From Lampris incognitus (lineage: Eukaryota > Chordata > Actinopteri > Lampriformes > Lampridae), in the NCBI RefSeq assembly GCF_029633865.1, contig NC_079213.1:89501-153500 (forward strand): DNA of 64,000 bases, written 5' to 3'. Under the pieces are notes generated by a model. The model saw nothing but the letters and a program-made list of their open reading frames with translations. It searched no databases and was not told the origin of the DNA. Position 1 is the stretch's first letter, and each line of letters starts with the position of its first letter. The position numbers and the translations under genes were made by a program. This document shows, in pieces, positions 1 to 9,345 of this stretch.

Positions 1-2003
1 ACAGACACCAACTCTTCGCAGTAGCCAAGCTAACCATGGGAATGGCATTTCAGATGGAAAGTACCAAGCTTCTCGGAGTGAAAGTTTTGGATAACATTAA
101 TGGACAGCTCATTGTACATGTTTCGCTTAGCATTAGTGTTTTATCAGCTCAGGCAGTCAATCGCACAGAGAACACCACAGCAACAGAGACTAAATCTTCG
201 TAGTAGCCAAGCTTACTACGGAAATGGCATTCCTGATGGGAAGCACCAAGCTTCTCGAAGTGAAAGTTTTGGATAACATTATTGGACGGCTCTTTCTTCA
301 TGTTTCACTTATGGTAAGGGTTTTATCTGTTCAGTCGGACAATCGCGCAGAAATACAACAGCAACAGAGACTAACTCTTTGTGGTAGCCAAGCAAACCAG
401 GACAATGGCATTACTGAAGAAAAGTACCAAGATTCTCGGAGTGAAAGCTTTGGATAAAATTACTGGACAGCTCTTTCTACATGTGTCGCATAGTATAAGG
501 GTTTTTATCAGCTCAGGCAGACAATCGCACAGAGAACACCACAGCAACAGAGACTAACTCTTCGTAGTAGCCAAGCTAACTACAGCTATGGCATTCCTGA
601 TGGAAAGTACCAAGCTTCTCGGAGTGAACGTTTTGTATAACATTAATGGACGGCTCTTTCTAAATGTTTCACTTACGGTAAGGGTTTTATCTGTTCAGGC
701 GGACAAACCCACAGAAATACAACAACAACAGAGACTAACTCTCTTCGTGGTAGCCAAGCTAACCACAGCAATGGCATTTCTGATGGAAAGTACCAAGCTT
801 TTTGGAGGGAAAGATTTGGGTAAAATTAATGCCCGGCGTTTTTACATATTTCGCTTAGTGTAAGCGTTTTATCCATTTAGGCGGACAATCCCTCAGAAAT
901 ACAACAGCAACAGAGACCAACTCTTCGTGGTAGCCAAGCTAACCACGGCAATGGAATTTCTGAAGCAAAGAACCGAGCTTCTTGGACTGAATGTTTTGCA
1001 TAAAATTAACGGACGGCTCTTCCTACATGTTTTGGTTGGGTTAGGGCAAGTATGTTACCTGTGTAAGCAGACAATCGCAGAAATACAACAGCAACAGAGA
1101 CTAACTCTTCATTGTAGCCAAGCTAACTACGAAAATGGAATTTCTGATGGAAAGTACCAAGCTACTCGTAGTAAAAGTTTTGGATAAAATTACTGGACGG
1201 CTTTTTCTATATATTTCGCTTAGTTGTAAGGGCATTATCTGCTCAGGCAGACAATCGCACAGAGGATACCACAGCAACAGAGACCAACTCTTCGCAGTAG
1301 CGAAGCTAACCACCGCAATGGCATTTCTGAAGGAAAGAACCGACCTTCGACTGAACATTTTGGATGAAATAAACGGAGTGCTTTCTATATGTTTCGCTTA
1401 GAGTAATGGGTTTATCTGTTTAGGCGGACAATCCCTCAGAAATAGAACAGCGACAGAGACTTAACTCTTCGTGGTAGCCAAGGTAACCATGGCAATGGCA
1501 TTTTTGAAGGAAAAACCGAGCATCTTGGAGTGAAAGTTTTGGACAAAATTAACGGATGGCTCTTACATGTTTTGGTTGGGTTAGGGCAAGTGTGTTACCT
1601 GTTTAAGCAGATAATCGCACAGAGAATACCATAGCAACAGAGACTAACTCTTCATTGTAGCCAAGCTAACCACAGCAATGGCATTTATGATGGAAATTAG
1701 AGGTACTCGTAGTAAAAATTTTGAATAAAATTACTGAACGGCTCTCTCAACATATTTCAGTTAGTATAAGGGTTTTATCAGCTCAGGCAGTCAATCACAC
1801 AGAGAACACCACAGCAACAGAGACTAACTCTTTGTCGTACCCAAGCTAACGACGGCAATGGCATTCCTGATGGAAAGTACCAAGCTTCTCGGAGTGACAG
1901 TTTTGGATAACATTAATGGACGGCTCTTTCTAAATGTTTCACTTATGGTAAGGGTTTTATCTGTTCAGGCAGACAATCCCGCAGAAATACAACAGCAATA
2001 GAG
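1..2003 (+). repeat. Divergent monomers, about 11 copies
   Basis: Head-to-tail monomers of about 180 bp. Several have the alternative second half with GGCATTCCTGATGG, TTTCACTTA and CAGAAATACAACAGCAACAG, and one (from about 361) has GGCATTACTGAAGAAAAG. These look like the diverged relatives of the three-monomer cassette that is amplified, almost unchanged, from 25.5 kb onward. No spacer or gene is present. Confidence 0.85.
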
Positions 2004-2340
2004 ACTGTCTGCCTAAGCAGATAAAACCCTTATACTAAACCTATCCCAACCCTTACAAAAACATGTAGAAAGAGCCAGCCGCTAATTATATCTGAACCAA
2101 ACGCTCCGAATATTCCACCAGAAATGCCATTGCCGTGGTTAGCTTGGCTCCTGCTAAGACTTAATCCCACAAATAATACCATAGCAACAGAGACTGTCTT
2201 GGAGGTTGCCAAGCCAACAATAGCATTTCTGATGGAAAGTACAGAGCTTCTCGGTATGCAAGATTTGGATAAAACTAACAGACGGCTCTTTCAACACATT
2301 TGGGTTGGGTTTGTATTAGGGTAAAGGCTTTATCTGCTCA
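2004..2340. repeat. Composite module: inverted monomer joined to direct monomer
   Basis: From about 2004 to 2158 the sequence is a monomer on the minus strand (ACTGTCTGCCTAAGCAGATA, then GCCATTGCCGTGGTTAGCTT). It then switches at CTGCTAAG/ACTTAATCCCAC to a direct monomer. The two arms are imperfect reverse complements, so the module is a long, imperfect foldback. It shares its junction with 5731-6060, and the same junction appears in the opposite orientation in all ten B-type units. Confidence 0.8.
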
Positions 2341-2422
2341 GGCAGCAAATCCCACAGAAAACCCCTCAGCAACAGAGACCAACTCTTGGCAGTAGCCAAG
2401 CTAACCACAGCAACAGCATTTC

Positions 2423-2793
2423 AGATTGAAAATACTAGGTTAACTTTATGGTTAGGATTGAATGCCAGAGCCAACACATGTCAACTGAGCACCTCTGCCA
2501 ATGCCCAAGTGCTGGATTAGAAATACACCCAGGATTAGGGATATGGATAGATTGGTTAAGTCTAGGAGCAAATTGGGTGTTTATTCGTTATAACTGATCT
2601 CCCTTTGTCTTATATCTTGATTACTTTATCCCGTTTTAAACTTGAAAAGTTGTTGGTGGGGTTTGAAACAATGCAAGTGTTTTTTGTTTGTTTTTTTTTT
2701 AATTGAACTTTTCTGCAATTGCAATTTAATGTTTTAAGAGTTAAGACTAAGGTTTAGATCAAATTGATGATTTTCTGCACTTTTTTCCTTTTT
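2423..2793 (-). repeat. U3-linked spacer tail, left-domain copy
   Basis: A non-monomer sequence that, read on the minus strand, follows directly downstream of the U3 copy at 2794-3005. It joins the monomer at CATTTCAGATTGAAAATAC. Landmarks on the + strand are GTCAACTGAGCACCTC, ATCCCGTTTTAAACTTG, a T-rich tract near 2691-2700 and GCAATTGCAATTTAATG. The tail is close to the A-type tails at 39.6-63.3 kb. It has no coding potential. It may be genomic 3' flank of an ancestral U3 gene, but that is inference. Confidence 0.8.
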
Positions 2794-3005
2794 ACCATTC
2801 AGAACATGCCCCTTCTCTTGATGCTCCCATGAAAGGAACATTGAACATCATCTAAAGCACAGAGCGTGTGACTAAACCACGTCTCTGTACCCGCTTAGCG
2901 CTCAGGAAGAAGTACCCCAGCTCATCGTCGTGGGTGGCGGGACTCACTTAAGAAAAACATTTCTTACGATAAAACTAAAGAACCTATCCCTGAAAATAGG
3001 ATTAG
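2794..3005 (-). pseudogene. U3: U3 snoRNA-like copy 1 (full length, box-ordered)
   Basis: U3 is the box C/D snoRNA of the small-subunit processome; it pairs with pre-rRNA in the nucleolus. Read from 3005 down, this copy has TATTTTCAGGGATAGG (box A region), ACGACGATGAGC (box C' region, 2921-2933), CCTGAGCGCTAAGCGGG (box B, 2893-2906), AGATGATGTTC (box C, 2843-2853) and TTCTGAATGGT (box D and 3' end). The length of about 212 nt is close to vertebrate U3 (about 217 nt). Box A and the hinge are altered relative to animal U3, so I call it a pseudogene, though expression cannot be excluded. A TATAT at 3032-3036 lies about 30 bp upstream. Similarity was judged by eye. Confidence 0.72.
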
Positions 3006-3010
3006 GTTTG

Positions 3011-4883
3011 GCTAAACGTAACGGATGGCTCTATATCTTTGGGTTAGGGTAGGGGTTTCATCTGCTCTGGCACACAATCCTACAGAGAATACCACAGGAA
3101 GACACCAACTCGTCGCAGTAGCCAAGCTAACCATGGCAATGGCATTTCTGATGGAAAGTACTGAGCTTTTCAGAGTAAAAGATTTGCATAAAATGAACAA
3201 AGAGAGCTTTCTACATGTTTCACTTGAGATAAGGTTTGGGTTAGGGCTTATCTGCTCAGTCAGACAATCCCACAAAAAAATACGACAACAGAGAATAACT
3301 CTTAGCAGTAGCCAAGCTATCCATGACAGTCATTTCTGATGGAAATACTGAGATTTTCCAACTGAAAGGTTTGGATAAAATTAACAGATTGCCCTTTCTA
3401 CATCTTTCGTTTAGGGATGAGTTAGGCTAAGAGTATTGTCTGCTCAGGCAAACAATACAACAGACAATACCACATCAACAGCGACTACCTCTTCGCAGTA
3501 ACATTTCTGAACATGGAGTGATAGTTTCAGATAAAATTAATGGATTGCTCTTTCTAGATGTTTCGGTTGGGATAGGGTTAGGGTTTCACCTGCTAAAGCA
3601 GAAAATCTTACAGAGAATACCACTGCAACAGAGAATAACTTCGATAGACAAGCTAACCACGGTAATGGTATTTCTGATGGAATGTACCAAGCTGCTCAGA
3701 ATAAAATCTTGTGATAAAATTAATGGACGGCTCCTTCTACATGTTTCGCTTAGGGTAAGTGTTTTATCAGCTCAGGTAGACAATCAAACAGAGAATACCA
3801 CAGCAACAGAGTCTAACTCTTCATAGTAGCCAAACTAACCACAACAAAGTCATTTCTGATGTAAAGTACCGAGCTTCTCGGAGTGATAGTTCCGGATGAA
3901 ATTAACAGATGACTCTTTCTACATGTTTCACTTAAGAGAAAGGGTTTTATCTGCTCAGCCGGATAATCCCATAGAAGTACCACAGTACCAGACAGTGTTG
4001 GTGGTAGCCAAGCCAACCACGGCAATGGCATTTCTGACGGAGAGCAGCGAGCTTGTCGCAGCGATAGTTTTGGGTAAAATAAACGGATGGTTCTTTCTAC
4101 ATACATGTTTGGGTTGGGTTAGGGTCAGTGTTTTACCTGCTCAGGCAGACAATCCCACAGCGACAGAGACTACCACTTCGCGGTAGCCAAGCTAAACACA
4201 GAAATGACAATTTTGAAATAAAGTACCGAATTCTCGTAGTCAATTTTGGATCAAATTAACTGATGACTTTCTTCATGTTTTGGTTGACGTAGGGTTTGGG
4301 ATTGGTTAAGGGTTTTATCTACTCAGGCAAACAATCTCAGAGCAACAGAGACTAACTCTTCGCAGTAGCCAGGCTAACCACGGCAATCGGATTTCTGATG
4401 GAAAGTACCAAGCTTCTCGGAGTGAAAGTCTTGGATAAAATTAACGGACGGCTCCTTCCATGTTTCGCTTAGTTTAAGGGTTTTATCAGCTCAGGCAGAC
4501 AATCGCACAGAGAATACCACAGCAACAGAGACTAACTCTTCGCAGTAGCCAAGGTAACCACGGCAATGGCATTTCTGACAGAAAGTACCAAGCTTCTCGG
4601 AGTGAAAGTCTTGGATAAAATTAACTGACAGCTCTTTCTATATCTTTCGCTTAGTGTAAGGGTTTTATCAGCTCAGGCAGACAATCGCACAGAGAATACC
4701 ACAGCAATAGAGACTAACTCTTCGCAGTAGCCAAGCTAACCACGCCAATTGCATTCCTGAAGGAAAGAACCAAGCTTCTCGTAGTAAAAGTTTTGGAAAT
4801 AAATCAACGGATGGTCCTTGCTACATGTTTCGGTTGACATAGTGTTTGAGTTTAGTGTCAAGTGTTTCTGCTCAGGCGGACAG
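3011..4883 (+). repeat. Divergent monomers, about 10 copies
   Basis: Degenerate monomers with several short internal losses, for example near 3480-3520 where the GCCAAGCTAACC block is missing. The first copy begins at the U3 junction as GTAACGGATGGCTCTATATC. It carries GGTTTCATCTGCTCTGGCA, a form found again only at the far right edge near 63.5 kb. Nothing else is seen in this stretch. Confidence 0.8.
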
Positions 4884-5144
4884 TGCCCAAACACTGGCTC
4901 AGCGATACCCCAATATGAGAGTTATGGAGAGATTGATGGGTTCAATTTGGATATTTTTTGTTCTTTACAACTGATCTGCCACTGTCCTGTATTTTGATTA
5001 GTTTATCCCGTGTTAAACTTGAAAAATTGCTGGTGAGGTTTGGAGCATTATAAATCTTTTTTTTTTTTTTAAATTGAAGTTCTCTGCTATGGCAGTTTGT
5101 TGTTAGAGTTATGTTTCAATAAAATAGATAGATTTCTCCATTTT
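4884..5144 (-). repeat. Truncated U3-linked spacer tail (first of two in tandem)
   Basis: The tail starts abruptly inside the monomer GCTCAGGCGGACAG and lacks the outer GTTGAATGCCAGAGCC part. It continues with the shared blocks CCCAAACACTGGCT, TTTATCCCGTGTTAAACTTG, a poly-T tract and GGCAGTTTGTTGTTAGAG. It is the most diverged tail in the window. It is followed by a U3 3' fragment and then by a second, partial tail. Confidence 0.7.
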
Positions 5145-5190
5145 ACCAATCAGAGGATGCATCTTGCCTCAAAAGCACACAGCTTGAGAT
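5145..5190 (-). pseudogene. U3: U3 3'-end fragment
   Basis: On the minus strand it reads GCTTTTGAGGCAAGATGC and ends CCTCTGATTGGT. This matches the 3' terminal part, including box D, of the neighbouring copy at 5352-5525. The rest of U3 is missing and the sequence runs straight into a second spacer tail, so a break or recombination joined two U3-spacer copies here. Confidence 0.65.
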
Positions 5191-5197
5191 TATCCAC

Positions 5198-5351
5198 CGT
5201 TTATCCTGATTTAAACTTGAAAAGTTGTTGATGGGGTTTGGAGCATAAGTGATTTTTTTTTTAATTGAAATTCACTGCTATTGCAGGTTAATGTTTTTAG
5301 AGTTAGGTTTAAAATAAAAGTAATTGATGGCTTTCTCAATTTTTTTCTTTT
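5198..5351 (-). repeat. Second, partial U3-linked spacer tail
   Basis: It restarts at TTTATCCTGATTTAAACTTG, inside the tail, and runs through GATGGGGTTTGGAGC, a T-rich tract and TTGCAGGTTAATG up to the U3 3' end at 5352. With 4884-5144 it makes a direct repeat of part of the tail. Confidence 0.75.
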
Positions 5352-5525
5352 ACCACTCAGAGCACACTCTGCCTCAAAAGCAGAGCTTGTAATCAAATCA
5401 CTTCGCTGTACCTGCTTCATGCTCAGGAAGAAGCACCGCAGCTCATCATCGTGGGTGGCGGACTCACACTTAGAAACATTTTTCAAGCCAAGAACGACAG
5501 AAATGACCGCTGAAAGTGTAGTCTT
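5352..5525 (-). pseudogene. U3: U3 snoRNA-like copy 2 (best preserved 5' end)
   Basis: This copy has the clearest U3 signature in the window. Its 5' end reads AAGACTACAC then TTTCAGCGGTCATTTCTG, against vertebrate AAGACTATAC then TTTCAGGGATCATTTCTA (recalled from memory). CCACGATGATGAG (5442-5454) corresponds to the box C' region, CCTGAGCATGAAGCAGG (5411-5428) to box B, and CTCTGAGTGGT (5352-5362) to box D and the 3' terminus. The copy is only 174 nt, because about 40 nt around box C are gone. In their place CTCTGC and GCAGAG form a short stem before box D. The loss of a clear box C argues for a pseudogene. Its upstream flank differs from the other copies. Confidence 0.8.
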
Positions 5526-5730
5526 CTGAATCTTTTGGTTAGGATTAGGTTGGCATAATTTGATGGAAATGGCATTTCTGATGGAAAGTACCGAGCTTCT
5601 CGAAATGAAAGTTTTGGATAAAATTAATGGAGGTCTCTTTCTACATCTTTTGGCCAGGGTTGGCGTAGGGTTACAATGAGGGTTTTTCCTACTCAAAAGT
5701 AGTTCCACAGAGAATACCACAGCAGCAGAC
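5526..5730 (+). repeat. Single monomer between U3 copy 2 and the composite module
   Basis: A direct monomer with GGCATTTCTGATGGAAAGTA and TTTGGATAAAATTAATGGA. It enters after a short AT-rich junction (GGATTAGGTTGGCATAATTT) where the U3 5' flank would be. It ends at AGCAGCAGACACTGTCTGCC, where orientation flips. Confidence 0.8.
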
Positions 5731-6060
5731 ACTGTCTGCCTGAGCAGATAAAACTCTTATACTAAACCTATCCCAACCCTTACAGAAAGATGTAGAAAGA
5801 GCCATCCATTAATTATATCCAAACCTTAAGCTCCGTGACATTATTTTCCGTCAAATACCATTGCCGTGGTTAGCTTGACTTCTGCTAAGAATTAATCCCA
5901 CAAAGAATACCATAGCAACAGAGACTGTCTTGGCGGTTGCCAAGCTAACCATTGCAATGGCATTTCTGATGGAAAGTACAGAGCTTCTCGGTGTGAAAGG
6001 TTTGGATAAAAATCAACATACGGCTCTTTCAACACGTAAGGGTAGGGTTTGTGTTAAGGT
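5731..6060. repeat. Composite module: inverted monomer joined to direct monomer
   Basis: The inverted arm runs from ACTGTCTGCCTGAGCAGATA to TTCTGCTAAG at about 5889. The direct arm then begins AATTAATCCCACAAAGAATA and continues with GTCTTGGCGGTTGCCAAG. The reverse complement of this exact junction (TTGTGGGATTAATTCTTAG) is present in all B-type units, so the whole module was moved in the opposite orientation there. The arms could fold back on themselves. Confidence 0.85.
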
Positions 6061-6180
6061 AAAGGTTTTACCTGCTCAGGCAGAAAATCCCACAGCAACA
6101 GAGATGAACTCTTCATGTTAGCCACGCCAACCATGGCAATGGCATTTTTGATGGGAAATACTAGGCTTCTCCGAGTGAAA

Positions 6181-6547
6181 GGTAAGGGTTAGAGAATTGA
6201 ATGCCAGAGCCAACACATGTCAACCAGGCGCCTCAACAATGCCCAAATACTGGCTTACAGATACCCCCAGGTTTAGGGTTACGAATTTGGAGAGAGTTTG
6301 ATCGATTGAGTATAGGATCTATTTGGAGGTTGTTTATTCTTTACACTTGATCCCCCATTGTCTTCCCTCTTGATTAGTTTATCCCGTTTTAAACTTGAAA
6401 AGTTGTTGGTGGGGTTTGCAGCAATACAAGTGGATTTCTTTTATTGAATTGCACTTCTACAATGTTCATGTTTTTAGGGTTAGGACTAAGTTTTAGGGGT
6501 AGGTTTAGATAAAATTGATGAATTTCTACATTTTGCCCCTCCTTTTT
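6181..6547 (-). repeat. U3-linked spacer tail, third left-domain copy
   Basis: It joins the monomer at GAGTGAAAGGTAAGGGTTAG and carries GAATGCCAGAGCCAACACAT, ATCCCGTTTTAAACTTG and TTCATGTTTTTAGGGTTAGG. It is intermediate between the A-type tails (shared outer part) and the B-type tails (shared GTTTTTAGGGTTAGGACTAA). Confidence 0.8.
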
Positions 6548-6765
6548 ACCACACCGAACAGGCTCCTTCCTCTTGATAACTCCTTAAAAGCAACACTGAA
6601 CGGTCACCAAAAGCCCAGAGTGAGTGATTAAACCACTTCTCTGTACCTGCTTCGCGGTCAGGGAGAAGCACCCCAGGCTCATCATGGTGAGTGGCGAGAC
6701 TCGCACTTTAGAAAAACATTTCTCAAGATAAAAACTAAAGAAATTATCCCCGAAATTACTGTTGG
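6548..6765 (-). pseudogene. U3: U3 snoRNA-like copy 3
   Basis: Minus-strand landmarks are TTTCGGGGATAATTTCTTTAG (quoted in two parts: TTTCGGGGAT, AATTTCTTTAG; box A region), CACCATGATGAGCC (box C' region), CCTGACCGCGAAGCAGG (box B) and a degenerate 3' end GTTCGGTGTGGT where box D should be. Length is about 218 nt. Box A is closer to animal U3 here than in the amplified copies, but box D is damaged, so this is a pseudogene. Confidence 0.7.
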
Positions 6766-8582
6766 GTTTTGATAAACTCAATGGATGGCTCTATACCTTT
6801 CGGTTACGGTTGGGGTAAGAGTTTTATATGCTCTGGCAGACAATCCTACAGACAATACCACAGCAATAGAGACCAACTCGTCGCAGTAGCCAAGCTAACC
6901 ACGACAATGGTATTTCTGATGGAAAGTAGAGAGCTTCTCAGAGTAAAAGTTTCGCATAAAATTAACGGACAGCGCTTTCTACATGTTTGCTTGAGGTAGG
7001 ATTTGGGTTAGGTTAAGGGTTTTATCTGCTCAGCCACACAAACCCAAAGAAAATACCACACCAACAGAGACCAACTCTTCAGAGTAGCCTAACTAACCAC
7101 AGCAAAGTCATTTCTGATGGAAAGTACCGAGCTTCTCGGAGTGATAGTTCCGGATGAAATTAACAGACGACTCTTTCTACATGTTTCACGTAAGAGTAAG
7201 GGTTTTATCTGCTCAGCGAGATAATCCCAAAGAAATACCACGGCAACAGACAGTCTTGGTGGTAGCCAAGCCAACCATGGCAATGGCATTTCTGATGGAG
7301 AGTAGCAAGCTTCTCGCAGCGATAGTTTTGGGTAAAATAAACGGATGGCTCTTTCTACACGTTTCGGTTGGTTTAGGGTAATTGTTTTACCTGCTCAGGC
7401 AGACAATCCCACACAGAATATCAAAGCAACAGAGACTAACACTTCACGGTAGCCAAGCTAAACACAGCAATGAAAATTCTGAAATAAAGTACCGACTTTC
7501 TCGTACTCAAAATTTTGGATCAAACTAACTGACTTCATGTTTTGGTTGAGGTAGGGTTTGGGATTGGTTAAGGGTTTTATGTGCTCAGGCAAACAATCTC
7601 ACAGCAACAGAGACTAACCCTTCGCAGGAGCAAGCTCACCACGGCAATGGCATTTCGGATGGAAAGTACCCAGCTTCTCGGAGTGACAGTTTTGGATCTT
7701 ATTGACGTATGCTCTTGCTACAATGTTCCGATTAGGTTAGCGCAAGTGTTTTACCTGCTCAGACAGACAATCCCACAGCAACAGAGACTAACTTCGTCGT
7801 AGCCAAGCTAACCACAGCAATGGCACTGCTCTTTTCAAGTACCGGGTTTGGAAAAAGCTTCGGAAAAAAAATTTCACGGAGGCCGTTTCTACGTTTCACT
7901 TAGGGTAAGGGTTTTATCAGCTCAGGCAGGCAATCGCACAGAGAATACCACAGCAATAGAGACTAACTCTTCGTAGTAGCCAAGCTAACTACGGCAATGG
8001 CAGTACTGATGGAAAGTACCAAGCTTCTCGGAGTGAAAATTTTGGGTAAAATTAATAGACGGCTCTATCTACATGTTTCGCTTAGCTTTTTATCAGCTCA
8101 AGCAGTCAGTCACACAGAAAACACCACAGCAACAAAAACTAACTCTTCGTAGTAGCCAAGCTAACTACGGCAATGGCATTCCTGATGTAAAGTACCAAGC
8201 TTCTCGGAGTAAAAGTCTTGGATAAAATTAATGGACGGCTCTTTCTATGTTTCGCTTAGTGTAAGGGTTTTATCAGCTCAGACAGACAATCGCACAGAGA
8301 ATACCACAGCAACAGAGACTAACTCTTCGTAGTAGCCAAGCTAACCACAGCAATGGCATTTCTGATGTTAAGTACCAAGCTTCTCGGAGTGAAAGTCTTG
8401 GATAAAATTAATGGACGTTTCTTTTTATATGTTTCGCTTAGTGTAAGGATTTTATCAGCTCAGGCAGATCATCGCGCAGAGAATACCACAGCAACAGAGA
8501 ACAAGTCTTCGCAGTAGCCAAGCTAACCACGGCAATGGCATTTCTGATGGATAATATTGAGCTTCTCGGAGTGAAAGTTAAG
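6766..8582 (+). repeat. Transitional monomers, about 10 copies
   Basis: The first copies are diverged (GATAGTTCCGGATGAAATTA, also seen near 3885). From about 7900 they become the homogeneous type with TCTTGGATAAAATTAATGGA and TTAGTGTAAGGGTTTTATCA. This is the visible boundary between the old left domain and the homogenised array. No gene is seen. Confidence 0.8.
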
Positions 8583-8917
8583 GGTTGAATGCTGGGCCAG
8601 CGCGTGTCACCAGAGTGCCTCCGCCAGTGCTGGCTTAGAGATATCCCCAGAAATAGGGTTAGGGATGTGGATAGAGTTTGATGGATTAAGGATACGGTAA
8701 ATTTGGATGTTTCTTCTTTACAATTCACCTCCCATCTTGATTAGTTTATACTGCTTTAATTTTGAAAAGTTATTGATGGGGTTTAGAGTAATATTAGCTT
8801 CTTCTCTTTTTTTTGAAGTAGTCTGCTATTGCAATTTAATGTTTTTAGGGTAAGGGTTAGGACTAAGGTTTAGGTCTGGATAAAACTGGTGGATTTCTGA
8901 AATGTTCCCCCTTTTTA

Positions 8918-8957
8918 ACCCCTCAGAATGCGCTCCTTCCTCGAAGCTCCCATAAAG
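8918..8957 (-). pseudogene. U3: U3 3'-terminal 40-nt remnant in B unit 1
   Basis: On the minus strand it runs from CTTTATGGGAGCTTCG to ATTCTGAGGGGT, matching the end of U3 from the apical loop of the last hairpin through box D. Everything 5' of it is replaced by an A-rich linker. The same breakpoint is seen in all ten B units. Confidence 0.68.
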
Positions 8958-8990
8958 TAGCAAAAAAAAAAAAACCCAAAAAAAACAACA

Positions 8991-9345
8991 AATGTAGAAT
9001 GAGCTATCCGTTAATTTTATCCAGTCCTTTCACACCAAGAAGCTATGTACTTTCCATCAGAAACGCCACTGCAGTGGTTAGCTTGACAACCGCCAAGACA
9101 GTCTCTGTTACTATGGTATTCTTTGTGGGATTAATTCTTAGGAGTCAAGCTAACCATGGCAATGGCATTTCTGATGGGAAATACTGAGTGTCTTGGCGCT
9201 TTAGGTTGGTATACAATTAACAGATGGCTCTTTCTACATTTTAAAGGGTTGGGATAGGTTTAGTATAAGGGTTTTATCTGCACAGGCAGACAGTCTCTGT
9301 TGCTGACCAATAACCCTACACCAACCCTGACTGAAAAATGTAGAA
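8991..9345. repeat. Inverted/direct composite module in B unit 1
   Basis: An inverted monomer (AATGTAGAATGAGCTATCCG to ATTAATTCTTAG) is followed by a direct monomer from GTCAAGCTAACCATGG and a third, short inverted piece (TAACCCTACACCAACCCTGA to ATGTAGAA). It is the reverse complement of the module at 5731-6060 in arrangement. Confidence 0.85.

Larger units (their letters stand above)
1..8582 (+). repeat. Left domain: divergent satellite monomers with varied spacers
   Basis: Monomers here differ from one another at many positions and include lineages such as TTTCACTTATGGTAAGGG with TCTGTTCAGGCGGACAA and CATGTTTTGGTTGGGTTAGGG, which are rare or absent to the right. Three U3-bearing spacers (2423-3005, 4884-5525, 6181-6765) and two composite inverted/direct modules (2004-2340, 5731-6060) interrupt them. 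There is no regular higher-order period. The pattern fits an older flank that escaped recent homogenisation, as is typical at satellite edges, but where the array really ends lies outside the window. Confidence 0.8.

Noticed and set aside
600-800. Plant snRNA upstream element (RTCCCACATCG) suggested by CAATCCCACAG in monomers
   Set aside because: The match stops after ATCCCACA, the orientation is opposite to U3, and the U3 termini are animal-like.
2004-2340. DNA transposon or MITE with terminal inverted repeats
   Set aside because: The arms of the inverted module are themselves satellite monomers. There are no target-site duplications, and I see no defined element ends or transposase. Rearranged satellite explains it better.
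3040-3250. TTAGGG-like words (GGGTTAGGG, GGTTAGGG), possible telomeric repeat
   Set aside because: They are isolated words inside diverged monomers and spacer tails and are never in tandem runs.
5211-5732. The longest open reading frame in the window (173 codons, minus strand)
   Set aside because: It runs across a partial spacer tail, the U3-like copy and part of a monomer. It has no recognisable domain, and its frame is not kept in homologous copies. It is a chance frame in non-coding repeats.
8961-8990. A-rich linker as the poly(A) tail of a retroposed SINE or LINE
   Set aside because: The linker sits between the U3 remnant and an inverted monomer, with no element body or promoter boxes beside it. 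It is kept only as an unexplained junction tract.
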